The notes beneath the pieces were generated by a model. That model saw nothing but the letters and a program-made list of their open reading frames with translations. It ran no database searches and had not been told where the DNA came from. The position numbers were made by a program, and so were the translations under genes. A DNA stretch of 64,000 nt from Phylloscopus collybita. Its lineage: Eukaryota > Chordata > Aves > Passeriformes > Phylloscopidae. Where the stretch lies: assembly GCA_027886175.1 (NCBI GenBank), contig JAJNNQ010000003.1, positions 27,755,501 to 27,819,500 of the forward strand, written 5' to 3'. This document shows, piece after piece, positions 13,701 through 26,206 of the stretch (position 1 is the stretch's first letter; each line of letters starts with the position of its first letter).

Positions 13701-15708
13701 GTTAAACACTGCATAGGAAGTTGTGCAGAAAAAAAACTGAAACATTCATAAACCAGACCCGAATCAAATTTATGTGACTAATACAACATTTTTTTTAATT
13801 TCTTCCCATATTTTTAATACCAGATGGTAACTTTCTAATGTAAGCAATATCACCTAGTGTAATGTTTCCAGAAGGTTGAATTTGCCCCCAGTTTAAGAAA
13901 AATCAATATTCATTAACAGAAACTATTGTTTGCTTGTCCCTCAGTCAGCTAAACAACCAGCGTGGAGCTGGATAAAAGCTTAGAGAGAGAAGGAAATGAA
14001 CACAACGGTATGAAGAAATAAACACAGAAAAATTTAGAGTCATTCTATTAGTAATGCAAGGTGTAGAGAATTTGGGTTTTCTTTGATTCACTGCTGAAGC
14101 TCTGAAGCAGCATTCAATGGGAGAGCAGCCGTGGTGCTGCTGTGCTGAAACTATTTGGGGGTAGTGTCCCTTCCATCATCCTTCCACAGTGTGAGGTGCC
14201 AGCTGTTACTGAGCATTTCTTGTTCCCAGTCACTGGGACAAATCACCTCCCAGTTTAACTGCTGTGGTTTATTCCCTGCTTGTCATTTCCCACTGCTGCT
14301 CTGCAGTCAGGTTCTAGAATGTTCCTAAGCAGAGCTGATCTAGATTTGGCCAAAAAGACTGCACTACTGTCAGAGAGTCATTTTGACTGCTATCTTTTAG
14401 CAGTCCAGCACCACAATTTCCTTGAAAATTTTCTTATCATATTGATTTTAAAATATTTTAGGATGTCCTCAAAATCAAAACAGTGCTGGGAATAGTATTT
14501 ACAGGGTCATGGTTTCAATGTGTCTGGAGCAATGAAATTGTCTGGAACAAAATGTTTGTTGGGGCCATAAATTAAACAAGCTGCAAACTACTCTCCACTT
14601 GGGAGTCCTCTGGCTCCAGCCATCGCTTGGGCATTTTGCCTGACCCTTCCCCACCCTGCTCCTTGAGGTCTTTGTCACCCTAGTGTCCCACATCCTCCTC
14701 TCAAACTTCAGCTTTTTGAACCCTGCAGCTCCAATCATTTACACATTTCACCCTCAACCTGTTCTACAGTGGTTATTGGGTGCTAAATATTTTTGAATTG
14801 TCTATTCCTATTCAATTTCATTTTAAAAAATAAGGTTACAGGATGTGCTGTCAATTTATTTCTTCTCTCAATATTATTTACTATTTGCACTATGGCTAGA
14901 GTTTGAAATTGATACAATCAGTCAGTAGGTTAAGCTGTAGTATCTCATTAGCTTCTCTGTGTTAATTGCAGGTGTAGGTACTACTCCTCTGCTGCCCTGA
15001 GTGATTGTCAAATTACTGCTGGGCAACAAGTAAGTCTTCCTGGGTGGTGTAAATTTGCTTACATTCTATGTAGGAAACCAAATAAACTGTTATATGTCCT
15101 GTTTTTCCTCACCAGTATCTCTCTCTACTTACAATATCTAATTTTAAAATTCCTTCATTCCTTCCCTCTCTGCATCCAAGAATTCAGGGCTGTTTTTTGA
15201 TTTACCTCAGTTAATGGCATTGTGGTGCATTTGTACTGTGTATGCAAACTCAGTGTTGCAGTTAATTTTAATTTTGAAAAGAACATTGTTTACCGAAATA
15301 CCTAAGTTTTCACTGCAGTAGCTCCAATGAAAGGCATTTCAAGCTGTCCTAGGGAGAGAAAATGGGAAATGGAAAAAAAGCAATAGACTTCAGTTGACAA
15401 GGAATTCTTTGATGTTAAGTTATGGACATAAATGGGATGTGAAAGATGCTTCATGAATAAAAGGTACATAAATATTCAGTTGAATTTGGATGGTAAGTTT
15501 TTAAAACATTGACACAGGTTTTGTATATCATTTAGAGCTGACTATTGTACCGTGATTATTATACAGCTCTGTTATCACATTAGATATAAAGTCCAATAGC
15601 AAACGTGGAATGAAGGAAAAAGTAATCTTTAATCAAAGCTTAAGGTTCAGACAGTAGCTGATAGTCTTTTAAACGTACTCCATTATATAAGAAATAGTGG
15701 GTTTTCTT
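4724..15708. other. Unique AT-rich non-coding sequence
   Basis: About 11 kb contains no gene, RNA gene or repeat that I can support. The longest frame (161 codons, 7947-8432 +) has no recognisable domain. A minus-strand frame at 9095-9370 has a less random composition in its C-terminal half but lacks a convincing splice acceptor or homology; it is discussed under findings. Short A- or T-runs occur throughout. The block may be intergenic or deep intronic. Confidence 0.5.
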
Positions 15709-15738
15709 CTAAATTGTTAACATATAAATCCCTACTGC

Positions 15739-16100
15739 AGTAAACGGGATGGAAGGCTCTGCCAGAGAGTTAGCAGCTCCACCACAATTAACCCAAATGT
15801 TGCCACATTTGGAGGTGCACTTCCCCAGAAGAGAGCACTCTGGTGTATCTTCGTGCAGTGCAGTGCCACGGAGAGCTGTGCAGTGGCTCCTGGCAGAACC
15901 TCCCCTGTGTGGGGCTGCAGCTGAAGCTGACTCTGCCTGCTGGAGTTCTGCTGCTGCTGTAATTTCATTGCAGCTGTGTAGGGAACCTCCTTCACGTGCC
16001 CAAGGGAATATTGCAGGCGTGCTTTGGAGCAGAGAGGCTTTTCCGAAGAGCTCAGGGGGTCTGAGAGCACAGCAAAGCTCCTGGTGGATTTTCAAAAGAG
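15739..16100. other. GC-rich patch in AT-rich surroundings, function unknown
   Basis: About 360 bases are clearly richer in G+C and in CTG/CAG-type trinucleotides than either flank. Chance frames of 112-129 codons open on both strands over the same bases, which reflects few AT-rich stop codons rather than coding. No LTR ends, LINE tail or splice sites are recognised. It could be an old GC-rich repeat or a conserved regulatory element. Confidence 0.4.
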
Positions 16101-19100
16101 CTGAACTTATTTATGTAAGGAGTAAGGTTTTTCCATAAAACCTCAGCTTCAGCTATGGCTTAAATGAAAAAAAACCCACCCTACCCCACATAGCAGCAAT
16201 AGGGTAGAGAGGCACTTGTGTGTTCTGAGAGGTGTCTCATGTGGGATAAGTAACTGAACTAGATAATTTCCACAGTATCATACGTGACTAAAAATATAAT
16301 GCTTCTTAAATGGAGCTGCTTTTAAGTCCCTGTGATACAAGTACACAAAATGAAGAGCTTTGGGATAGTCTGAGTTAAGTGGATGAAAAAATGGAGAAGG
16401 TCCATGTGAGAGGTGCTGTGGTGACTGAGGAGAATGGCCCTGGCCTCCAGGCCATGCAAATTTCTGTGGTGACTCAGGGCAGAGAGTGGTAAATGATGGA
16501 ACTGCCCAAGCACAGAAATGTGCCTTTTAGCTGTGAACCTGAGAGAAATATGCAATATGTATTTTTAATGACACTAGACAAGCAAAGAGTTCAAGAAGCC
16601 AAATGAGCCAACTTCTGGAAGAAAACGGTAAAGGAAATTCTTAGATGAGAGGAAATTACATGATTGAATTTGTCTATCAAGCTTCTTTGCTTCTACCTTT
16701 GTGTGGGAGTCACAGCAAAGACTTTTTGTTCATCTCTTCACGCTTCTGCTTATTCTCAGTAGCCAACAGGCCACCCAAACAGCCTCTGTGCAAAGTCAAG
16801 GCAGAAGCTGCACAATATTATACATTCTGTTCAGGATCTGCAGTACAGTGTTCCCCCCCGAAATCCCTTTTCAGAACCACCAGATTTGAGTCTTTGCCAC
16901 AGAGCTTCAGACAGAGTGTATTATTGCCAAAGACAATTCCAAAAATAAAATTAGACATATGGTGCTTGGTAATAATGAATGAGCATCCAGAATTTCAATT
17001 TGGTTTCGGTAAGTGCTCAGGAATCTGGGTGTTTATCTAAAATGGAATTAAGCAGATGAAAAATGGGCTGGAAATTTTCCCCAGATGAACTGTATCAGAG
17101 ACTTTTAATCTTTCCTGGGCTCGCTAGGAAGAGTCATCTTTTATTCTGCAGTCTTAAATAATTATCAGATAGCTTGTGCTTTGATTTTCCCTTCCTTCTA
17201 TTGAACTTTGAACAAGTTACTATTTTATTCTCTGCTCCCCATCTATTTTTAAATAGGTAATATGTCCTTTGGTTCATAGGTAAAGATAAGCCTCCTAAAA
17301 TTTCTAAGCAGCAAAGTGCTACAGTTACATAGAAGAGCTGGACATTTATCTCAGATTTCATCTGAGTTCCTGTGAGAATGTTGGTTTTAGTATTACCCTT
17401 GGGTTTAAAATTCTAACTTTTCAAAGATTTTGATGTTGGGTAGTGAAGGGAAAGAAATTGAAAGAAAATAAATGGACCAGCTTCTGTTTAAGGTTATGGG
17501 ATCTTATGGTTTATTCATGGCCAGCCCTTATTTAATCTAAATTAGCTCTTTCATCCCAAAACTTCAGTGAATATCAATCTAGGAATTATAAAATCTGTTT
17601 TGTTACCTTCTTGTACCATAGCCTGTACTTGATATTGTTGTTTATCTCAGCAATGCCCATGTGCACTAGCATGTTTGCCAAAACAGAATTTAATATTGGA
17701 CCACAGAGTACACCTTTATAAGAATGAAAGTTATGCATTATGTTACATTTTCACAAATGTGGAAACAAAAATACATTTTGGGAGTGGAAGTAAAGGGAGA
17801 AAAAACCCAGATCAACATAATTTTAGTTTTTTTCACTATGCATGACAGGAATTGTTAATAAATAATAAAACCAAAGCATTTTGAAACAGCTTTACAATTC
17901 AGGGTGCATCAAAGGAGCAAACTGAAACTAAACTGAAACTAAAAATTATCAACAAACTTGAAGTTAGCAGCTTATCTGCATGCAGCAAAGCATGGAGCAA
18001 AGCATAGCTGATGGATGAGCTGATGAAGGCAGAAAAAAAAAGCCATGAGAGACACTCTTAGAAATCTAACTTGACTTTGGAAACAAAACTGGCGTGAGCA
18101 AGTTCACAATCACAGCACATATTCTGCATTAGAAAAGCAACTGGAAAACCTGGTGAAGGCCAATAGAGGTCACTGGTAGGAATTAAACAAAATTAAAATG
18201 AATTTTACAGTAGGAAGTGTGAATATGTGCCTGAGTAGAACTTCTATACAGTAATGTGTTATTTTCCTGGAACAAGAGTGCAGAATCAACACACGAGGAG
18301 AGCCTTGCTCCTTGCTCTGTAACTGCCAGAATCTTGGGGCTGGTGGATGAGCAGTTGTGAAGACTATTTCCTTACCACTTCTGTAATGTGAATTTTAGAC
18401 ATGCACTAATAAATCCTGAACATATACACTGGAGAGTGGTTCAAGAAAGAGGAATCCTAAATTAAATGCATCTTCGATAGCAGTCCTACTCTGCTGCCTT
18501 TTTTTGATTTATGCTGTCATATCCATCTCCCAGTCTACTTCAACTGACTCATAAACTGCAATTTTAGTTTCAAAGAGTATTTTACTAAATCAGTTGGTTG
18601 CAGGTATCAAGCTCTTATTTTGTTAATTTTAGTATTTTTCTTTAGGAAACTAAATAACGTCATCAAGAAAACTTTTCTTCTGTTTATTATTGGTCATGGA
18701 AAGCTGCAAACACTGACAAAAAAAAGTCAAGGCTTCACCAGCAGGTCGAATACTCTTACACCCTATTAGCCACTATCTTTCTTCCTTTAGTTCTCTCTCT
18801 ATTATTTTGGTTGTTGCTGTTGTTTTTTTCTGTCAGTTCTGTGAGTTTGCAAGAAATGATTTATAAGCTTTAGTTATGAATATAGTATAAGGTTTTTTCA
18901 TTGTAAGTTTAGTACAGTTTGAACACTTTGAAAGGGCCTTTTGTTGTAGAATGTATCCTTTTCGTAGTTTTGATAAGAGTTTCTAAGGCAACTAGAGCCC
19001 CTGCCTGAAGACTCTTCTTTATTGGTTCTTTCTTGTTTCATTTTTGTGTCATGCATCATTTTCCCTTTGTCCGTCATAGAATTCTTATCTTTAAAGTTCA

Positions 19101-19110
19101 AGAGCTTTAG
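16101..19110. other. Unique AT-rich non-coding sequence
   Basis: No supported feature. A run of eight C residues lies near 16,851-16,858, and scattered poly-A and poly-T tracts are present. Confidence 0.5.
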
Positions 19111-19324
19111 CCACTAGCCTGGCAGGACTCTTTCGAGACCCCTCCCAAACCTGTGTTGGATTTGTTAGAATTTAAGTAACTCTAGTTGGCATGTAGTGTT
19201 TGGATTGTTTTATTGGTTTGTATGATTTTGTACCCACCCCAGATTGTGTTGTACAAAACCGCCCTGCAGCCCAGGCTGGGGGTCTCTCTCAGAGGCACCA
19301 GGCTGAGGCTGGGGGACCCCCTGA

Positions 19325-19342
19325 CCCCCCCCCCCCCCCCCC
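19325..19342 (+). repeat. C18 homopolymer
   Basis: Eighteen consecutive C residues. This is a likely length-variable site and prone to sequencing error. Confidence 0.9.
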
Positions 19343-19343
19343 A

Positions 19344-19349
19344 AATAAA
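19344..19349 (+). promoter_or_regulatory. AATAAA signal in LTR-like block
   Basis: A canonical hexamer lies immediately after the poly-C run and about 54 bases before the proposed LTR end. Confidence 0.45.
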
Positions 19350-19403
19350 ACCTCTGTTTCCTGAAAGCCTCGAGAGTCCCCTCTTTCTACCACAGCCATG
19401 ACA

Positions 19404-19560
19404 GTGTGAGCCAACTGCCTGAGCCAAGACCCCACAAAAGTGCATTGCTGTAGCGTGTCAGAGCAGCCGGGAGCCCAAGCTGACCACCGAGCTGGGCCAG
19501 AACCAGGCATGCACCCCAGCAAGTTCTGGTGAAAATATGCTCTGAAAAGATTCCACAATG
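19404..19560. other. GC-rich continuation of LTR-like block
   Basis: The GC-rich composition persists to about 19,530 and then drops. This may be the remaining U5 and leader of the same retroviral insertion. I cannot identify a primer-binding site or gag codons. Confidence 0.3.
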
Positions 19561-22500
19561 CCTCAAGACTAATGCTTTGGGCTAAGACTAATGTGAGAGC
19601 TAAGTGAAATATATGATACCTTCAGTGCTGACACCTTCTAATGCTTCTCTCTAAATAAATTGCATTGAGATTGACCTCTGTAAAACCTTCTTTACATAAC
19701 TTGTTCTGGAAGAATCTGTCCATTTACAAAAGTCTCTTTTTATTTTTTTTTTTTCTCTTTTCCTTCTTTCTTTTTTATTTGTTTAATGAGATACTTGAAA
19801 AAGCCTGCTTTGTATCTATGCTTAACATGTCAGTGTGTTTGGAAGAATAATTCTCTCTTGGTAACTGGCAATCTGAAAACAAGTAATTAAGTAAAAAAAA
19901 TTCCTGAAATATCTTTATTGTGGTTGTATACTATACTTTTTGCTTGAAATACCTAGGTTTAGTGTCTGGATCCATAATTTTATTTTGAGAAATATACAAA
20001 GGATTGATGTATGGGGTGGTTTGGTTTGGTTTGGCTTAGTTTTTTTAACTAATTTTCTTCTGCACACTACCTTTGGAAATAAAGAAAAACCTTTCTTTTA
20101 AAAAACAGTTTTGTGTAACTGTGCTTTTTATTCTGTCTCTTTAACAGGGTAAATAGCCTATTGTCAATAAAACTCCAAACGGCCGTAATAGAACCTGGCT
20201 TTTAAGATACCTGTGTTAGGATAAAATGCCAAGGGATTTATTGGCATAGTTCAGGCAGATGTTTTTGGAACTGCAATCATAAGAAATTCCTGTTAATTGA
20301 TAAGCATTTATTAAGTTGGACAGTGACCAATGAATGTGACATATGCTGTGTAAACGGAAATTAATTAGAAACTAATTCACATCCCATTTCTCAGCAATGG
20401 GCTAAATTTATCAGCTTATATAACCACATAAACTAAACCTCAGTGCTCTTTTAAGTACTGATTTGCCATTTGAAAATGAAATCAACTGCATCTGACCAGA
20501 CTGTAGGAAACCAACTTAGGTGAAATCTGCCTACCACTGCAGTCAGTGGATGCTTCATAATACCTCTGTATGTGACCAGAACTTTGCTGTGCTTTGTGAA
20601 TGGCCTGTTCTGGTGAGATGAGCATCCATGAGAAGCAGTCTATGCACCAAACCAATGGCCTGCCACAGAAGTGAGGTTTGGACAGGAGAATGATCTGAGA
20701 CCAGCCATACCTCCTCAACTGGTGTCTTGTCCATTAAAATAGAGCTGAAATCTCTTGAAATAGAGAATAGAGTGGATATTTCAGCCTGGGGTCTTCACAG
20801 GACACAGCAACACAAGTGCCACATCTGCCTTCTGAAGAGTGACACCACAGTGCATGCACTGCATGCTTTGCACTGAAATATTTAATTTTCAGTGTCCTAC
20901 TGTGCAACAGGCACAAGCTGCAGAGTCAGGTGACTGTTGCATTTCCTTTATAATTATATTCAAGAGTAAGCAAAGAACTTCATCCTGTGTCTCATTTGTC
21001 AGAGATCACAGGATTCATGTTTTGTAGCCTTTCTCTGGATCATGGGATTTAGTTAATTTTCTAAGCTTACTGTGGCTTTTTCACTCAGAAGCTTATTTTC
21101 AGTTAACAGTAACCTATGGCAATGCAAATCTCATTGTCTCTGCAGCTAATTTCTTTTGGTATTGTATGTTTCTGCTGCAGACAGAGGGTCTTTTGGCAAA
21201 CCTTGTATCTTGCACCTGTTCCTGGTGTGTAGAGGATACATCAACATTTCTGTTTGGTTATTCAAAAAAAAAGCCCCAACCAGTCCTGGAGTGGAAAGGG
21301 TAAATTGGCAAATTTGAATGGGAGACAGGTAAAATGGCAGACAAAAATGCAAGTTCCTGGGATGTAGCGTGTAGTTCAAGCAGTGGAGGTGTTATTCCAG
21401 CTACAGTGTTTTATTTACATTCCCATTGCATTCCATCAGTTAAAAGCTGTAAAATGTTACTTAACAGTAGCCATTAAGGTGAGATTCCAGGGTTGTACAA
21501 ACATGCTCTGGTAGGAGAAATTACAGAAATAGTCAATATATGATTTGAATGCTATCTTTAAAACTACCAGGGACAGTTGTAGTATCAGTTTCTGTGTAGG
21601 AGCAGATCTCCAATATCAGCCTAACAAACTTTATCACTGTCTCTTTTCAAGATTAGACAGACTAGAGTTTTCTCAGGAAGGTGTTTGTGCAGAAGAGCAG
21701 CAGCTGCCTGGATTGGGAGCTAAGTGAGCAGCACTGAAGCACAATTCTCTGTGTGGATCTGCTGGCACTTACCACCAGGAAAGGACATACCCACTGCACC
21801 TGAAGCTGGAAGAAAATAGTCAGGGGACTAAGGGCAAAGATTAGTGCTAGAAAGGGTTTATTGAGGCTCATCGGGAATCTAGTTCATTCCAGCTCATCCA
21901 CTGAGATCCACCTAGAGCTGATAGATTTCTGTTGTATTGGAAATGCCACATTTTAGAAGTAATTTTATGAATATGGGAAATGTATCTGGGAAATCACTGG
22001 GTAGATAGCTAAGAATTTCCTAAGATGCATTTCAACGCTTGTGATTGTATAGTGGGGTTTCATGAATCGGTATTTTAGCAAATAACAAATGTCTGCTGCT
22101 CAGGATTGCAAATAAACACCCCAGCTTTCAGGCAAATAGAGAATGGACTATGAGGAGCTTGTTAAAAGAGACGTAGCTGGTTAACTGGGAAATTTTTCTA
22201 CTGATTTCTTCTGCAGTTACGAGAAGTTTCTCATTTGTTGAAATGATAAAAAGCACAGAAGAAATTCTGGATAAAATGTTTTCTTGGGTATCTACCAGAA
22301 CTTCTACAGATGAGGTAGGAAGAGCAAGAGTAATGATTCCAAAATTGACCTGTTAGAAAAGCCTTTGCTCTGTCTTACTCAGACTATCTGACAGTTTGGT
22401 GATGTGGTCTCAGAACACTTTACAAACCAACTTACTCGTTCCAGGAGAGCACTGGCTGGAGCTCAAGAGACCAAAATAGGTAAAGTCTCTACATGTCAGC

Positions 22501-24689
22501 TTGACAGCTTTTGCAGTCAGGTTGTTGGTGACTGTGTTCAAGGTTTTGATAACTTTCATAAAAAACAGCACTAACCAGAGCTCTGGTTTCTTGTGCTGGA
22601 TGGACCAAACCAACATGGAAACCTCATCCCCCTTCCATCTCCTCCAAATTCCCTTTTTTGTAAAGTTCTTGTTCAATCACTCTGAGTGTGAACAAGAGCA
22701 ATGAACTCAAGGGATTAGTCATTTGTGTGTGTGAATGCATTTTGGGTTTTGATTCAGACTCCTAAATGAGGGATCTCTTCCAAATTCAGACATTCCTCTC
22801 AGCTCACATGCATTATGAAATTTGTAAAGGCTTCTGGGATTTATATCAAGAAAAGCAGTGCATTTCCTTGTCATCTCCTAATATAAAGGTTAAAGCAAGG
22901 GGGGGAAAATCAAACTGTCACACTTCAAAAACAGTCATTGATTTGCAAATATGAATATAGGATGAATATTGGTCTGGGTTTTCCTCTTCTGTGGCATTTT
23001 TGCATGTTTGGCTGTTCTATGTCCTATCAACGAGTGGCGTAGCTGCTGCTGAAATCCACACTGCTTCTTTCCAGTATGGTCAGCAGTAATGCAGAAGTAT
23101 CAGCTGGAAAATTGATCTTTAAGTAGTAGTAGCAGAACTTGCAAAATGCAGCATTTATGAACTCTCAGCAACATTTTATTTTACAACATATTTGCTATCT
23201 CATTATTTGCAAATGTCCTTATGCTTCTAGAAATAATAAAAGAACAAGTGCTACTAGATGCAATATTTACACAAGCCTGATACTCCTGTCTTATCTTCAC
23301 GTTTGCAAAATTCCTCAGCCGTGTACTTTAAAGAGAAACAATATTATTCAGACAAACTTATTGAAATCATGTGTGGAACTTTTTGTCTGTGAAAAACATC
23401 ACACCATAAATTGCTAGTATCTAACTCCTATGTGATAACACTTCCCTAACTAATAGTGCACCTACTTTCTTAGACAGGTGACATCAGTTAGATACTCTTT
23501 CATACGTGGTGAAACCTTGGCAGATGGGAATTCTTTTGAGAAAGAGCTTCTTCCCAAATTCCACTCATGTGACATTTGCCAAGGTTATAGCTTTTCACAT
23601 AGAAAAGGCTGAATTCAAGCATATTTTAAAGGATATGACCCCACCACCTGGCAAGAAAGAGGTTCTGTTCCTCTGGAAAGAGGGAGCACAGGCTGGTTGT
23701 GGCACTGATCCAGGGAAGTGGCAACCATGTTGTGGGAAAAAGTAAAACTGGTTGAGAACAGAGAGGAAAAATCAAATCACAATAATAAAGCCACTGATTC
23801 TATAGCTGATCAATGCAAGATTGTTCTGAAAAATAAATAAAAATATATAATTATGTGTAATATGAAAAACAATACAGCCGAGTATAGACAACACAGAAAC
23901 TGGAAGTTAGTAAAAAGTACAAGCAGAATCTGAAAGGAAAATAACATGAAAATTATCTAAAAGGCTGAGACAGGCAAGATTATTCTCCGTTTCCCTAAAA
24001 ATGCTGGTTTTCCTTATACGATGTCACTTCCATTTCTCATTTTCCAAATGGTCCCTCTTTCTGTGTTCTGTGTGCTGCTGAGTGGGATCTGCTGCTCCTT
24101 AATTTACCTATAGCTGGGAAAAAATACGTTGGCTGGGCAACTACTGGGTGGATTTAGTAAGTATAGTAATTCAGTCAATTATCAAGGGACTTAGCTGGTA
24201 TAGAAGCTCACTGGTCATTGTCACTAGAATTCCCCATCCCCTCCAAAAGAGAGAAAAGATGTCCTCCCTGATTTATGGCTTTTGTTTCTCATATTAAATG
24301 GATGCTCAAGCTGCAAGAGAGTGGTTCCTGTTGTCCTGTAGAGTTAAAAAGCCATTTTCTTTTTATGTTCTACTCTCCCTTTAGTTCCAAAGTAGGTATT
24401 AGTTTATCCTTAATGTCTCCATACTTCTGCAGCTCTAAATTCTCGTCATGTAGCTTTTTTCCAACAGCTTGAGGCTGAATGATCATAGGAACGTCATCAG
24501 ATGCCATTGTTGTGACTTTCTGTTCCAGAAGCAGAAAACTGTACCTTGATTCAGCTGTTGAGAGGAGGGCAGAGTAAAAGTTCTGGGATTTATCAATTCA
24601 TGCAGCTTTAAAGACAGCTTTAAAATTAGTTCAGTTGCATTTCTGCTTCCTTCTGTCCAAGAATCACGGAATCAAGCCTTTTCCAGGGT
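19561..24689. other. Unique AT-rich non-coding sequence
   Basis: No gene or interspersed repeat is supported. A pyrimidine-rich, mostly T tract lies at 19,733-19,780 and a short GGTTT repeat at about 20,017-20,033. Open frames are all under 95 codons and unremarkable. Confidence 0.5.
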
Positions 24690-25240
24690 TGCCCTGGCTC
24701 TGCTGTGCTCTGGTGTTGCACAGGAGCTGGCCGGAGCCATCTGTGTCCAGCTCCCCACCACCCACAAGATGAATCATCTTTGGGGTTTTAGAAATACTCG
24801 GAATGGCCTTGGCCTGCAGCTCAGTCTGGCAGTGCCAGGCAGGGCACAGTGGCAGGCACAGGCAGGTGATGAGGCTCAGAGCACCTCCTGATCCCTGCGG
24901 AGTTTGTCCAAGGCCTCCATCCCCACTACCTCAGGATTCCTTGGACTCCATTCTACCCCACTCGTTGTTGGATATCAAGTGAAATAAGCAGAGCATTTGA
25001 CACACGATCACATAATGGATGTGTGCTGTGTCTGGGAGCTCCCAGCAGCGAGGGCAGGAGCAGCAGGGAGCTCATCCCTCCAGGCACAGGGTGCCTGCCA
25101 CCAGCTCTGCAGCCGCTGGCATCCTGGCAGCGAGGGAGACCGCAGCACCCGAGACCCACCTGCGCCGCTTCCGCCCAGGTTCCAAGGGGATGTTTACGCA
25201 TGGATATGTTATAACCACACAATATTAGTCTTCTACCTTT
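24690..25240. other. GC-rich region with CpG cluster, unidentified
   Basis: GC content rises from about 24,690. A GGCA-rich stretch lies at 24,835-24,870. A CpG-dense part at about 25,105-25,195 includes GCAGCGAG, CACCCGAG and CGCCGCTTCCGCCC. Overlapping chance frames open in several phases. It directly precedes the 25.3-kb LTR, so it could be an older repeat or a regulatory element. I recognise no family. Confidence 0.4.
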
Positions 25241-25356
25241 GAGAAGTTCAAAAGGATGGGTACTCTATTTAAATTAGGGAACGGAGTCCCCAGAGTGTCG
25301 CGGTGTCCAGCATGGAGTGGTCACTCCGTCCACCCGGGCTAGCCAGACACCGCTGA

Positions 25357-25371
25357 CCAGCAGGGGGACAC
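25357..25371 (+). promoter_or_regulatory. CTCF-like motif within LTR
   Basis: CCAGCAGGGGGACAC matches the core of the vertebrate CTCF consensus (CCASYAGRKGGCRS type), departing mainly at the C after the G run. A match alone does not show occupancy. Confidence 0.4.
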
Positions 25372-25487
25372 TCCTCCGAATCCTGGGAATCGAAGGAGCA
25401 GCTAAGGGATTCCTCCCTTGTCATGGAGAGACCGGTGACGATGGCAGAGGAAGGAGTCAGGCTCAACTGGAAGGCAAAATCCAAGAC

Positions 25488-25493
25488 TTTATT
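25488..25493 (-). promoter_or_regulatory. LTR poly(A) signal AATAAA (minus strand)
   Basis: TTTATT on the plus strand reads AATAAA on the minus strand, in the interior of the minus-strand LTR and upstream of its 3' end. Confidence 0.55.
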
Positions 25494-26185
25494 CTGTCCC
25501 TGCAGGGACTCCGAGTCTCAGGGACGCAGCTCCAAGAGAGCCCCAGGGGCACAGGGATGTCAGCAGCTGAAGGACTCTTTCCCAATGGGAGACAAGGGGG
25601 CAGTGGAACAGGGTTGGAGGGACATTTAGGGGAGCAAATGAGGATGCCTGGGGAGGGACCCCCTCTGTCCCTGTCCTATCACTTGACGCTCCTCTCTGAA
25701 CTTTCTAGAAGCTGCGAGGAGCAGCCAGGTGACAGACAAGGCCCAGAGGAGGGGGGCCAGGGGGAACACAGGAAGATTGACAACTGGGAATATAACACTC
25801 TCAGGGAAGCGAGGAGAGACAAGGGAACAAACCATCAAATAGAATATAACAGGGAGCAAAACCAACAACACAGTACAACACCAGAGCATGTGACAATTCT
25901 CAGAAAACAACCAGTGCCCTTTCCAGCATCGTGTTGACCTGAGCCTGGTGCTGCCTTACGCCCATTCCGACCACAGGAGCCCCCAGAGAGCCCACGGGAT
26001 AACCCAGTGGTGGGATGCACATGTTCTGTGCAGTGACTGTGGTGAGGTGTCTGACAACATTTGGTGTGCCTATGTCTGACAGCATTTCTCATAGGCAATG
26101 CCAGCTGCCAGAGTGAGAGAAACCAGTCTGGGGTGCTGGGTGGCAGCTCAGCAACATTTGGAGCTGCAAACCCGGAAGATTTGAG

Positions 26186-26206
26186 ATTCCTATATATTAT
26201 AGGAAT
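26186..26206. repeat. Perfect short hairpin
   Basis: ATTCCTATA and TATAGGAAT are exact reverse complements separated by TAT, about 80 bases beyond the neighbouring LTR. It could extrude as a small cruciform; no function is known. Confidence 0.8.

Larger units (their letters stand above)
19157..19403 (+). mobile_element. LTR-like GC-rich block with C18 tract, boundaries tentative
   Basis: A GC-rich block stands out from AT-rich flanks. It contains a run of 18 C residues (19325-19342) directly followed by a poly(A) signal AATAAA (19344-19349), as in a retroviral R region. One consistent solution is TGGATTTG at 19157 through CATGACA ending at 19403. This is flanked by GTGT at 19153-19156 and 19404-19407, a 4-bp repeat of the size left by ERV1/gamma-type elements. 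Four bases can match by chance, and GC-rich sequence continues to about 19,560 and starts near 19,110, so the true element may be longer. Confidence 0.45.
25296..26107 (-). mobile_element. Retroviral LTR (solo or truncated), minus strand
   Basis: A GC-rich block reads as an LTR on the minus strand, with a poly(A) signal AATAAA on that strand at 25488-25493. The minus-strand 3' end would be the complement of TGTCGCGGTG at 25296, giving a CA end. CCAGAG occurs at 25290-25295 and 26108-26113, a possible 6-bp duplication, but the 5' end it implies does not begin with TG. The right boundary could instead lie at about 26,059-26,095. A 206-codon plus-strand frame (25317-25937) lies antisense within it and has no retroviral domain. 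No gag-pol follows. Confidence 0.6.

Noticed and set aside
15709..16138. Overlapping 112-129 codon frames on both strands
   Set aside because: Frames in several phases over one GC-rich patch indicate lack of AT-rich stops, not coding.
24661..24690. Possible CR1 antisense tail (AATCACGGAATCAAG)
   Set aside because: Only the tail-like words match. The expected TTGGAAGG and TAGTCCAAC landmarks do not follow.
25317..25937. 206-codon plus-strand frame
   Set aside because: It lies antisense inside a minus-strand LTR and shows no retroviral or cellular domain.
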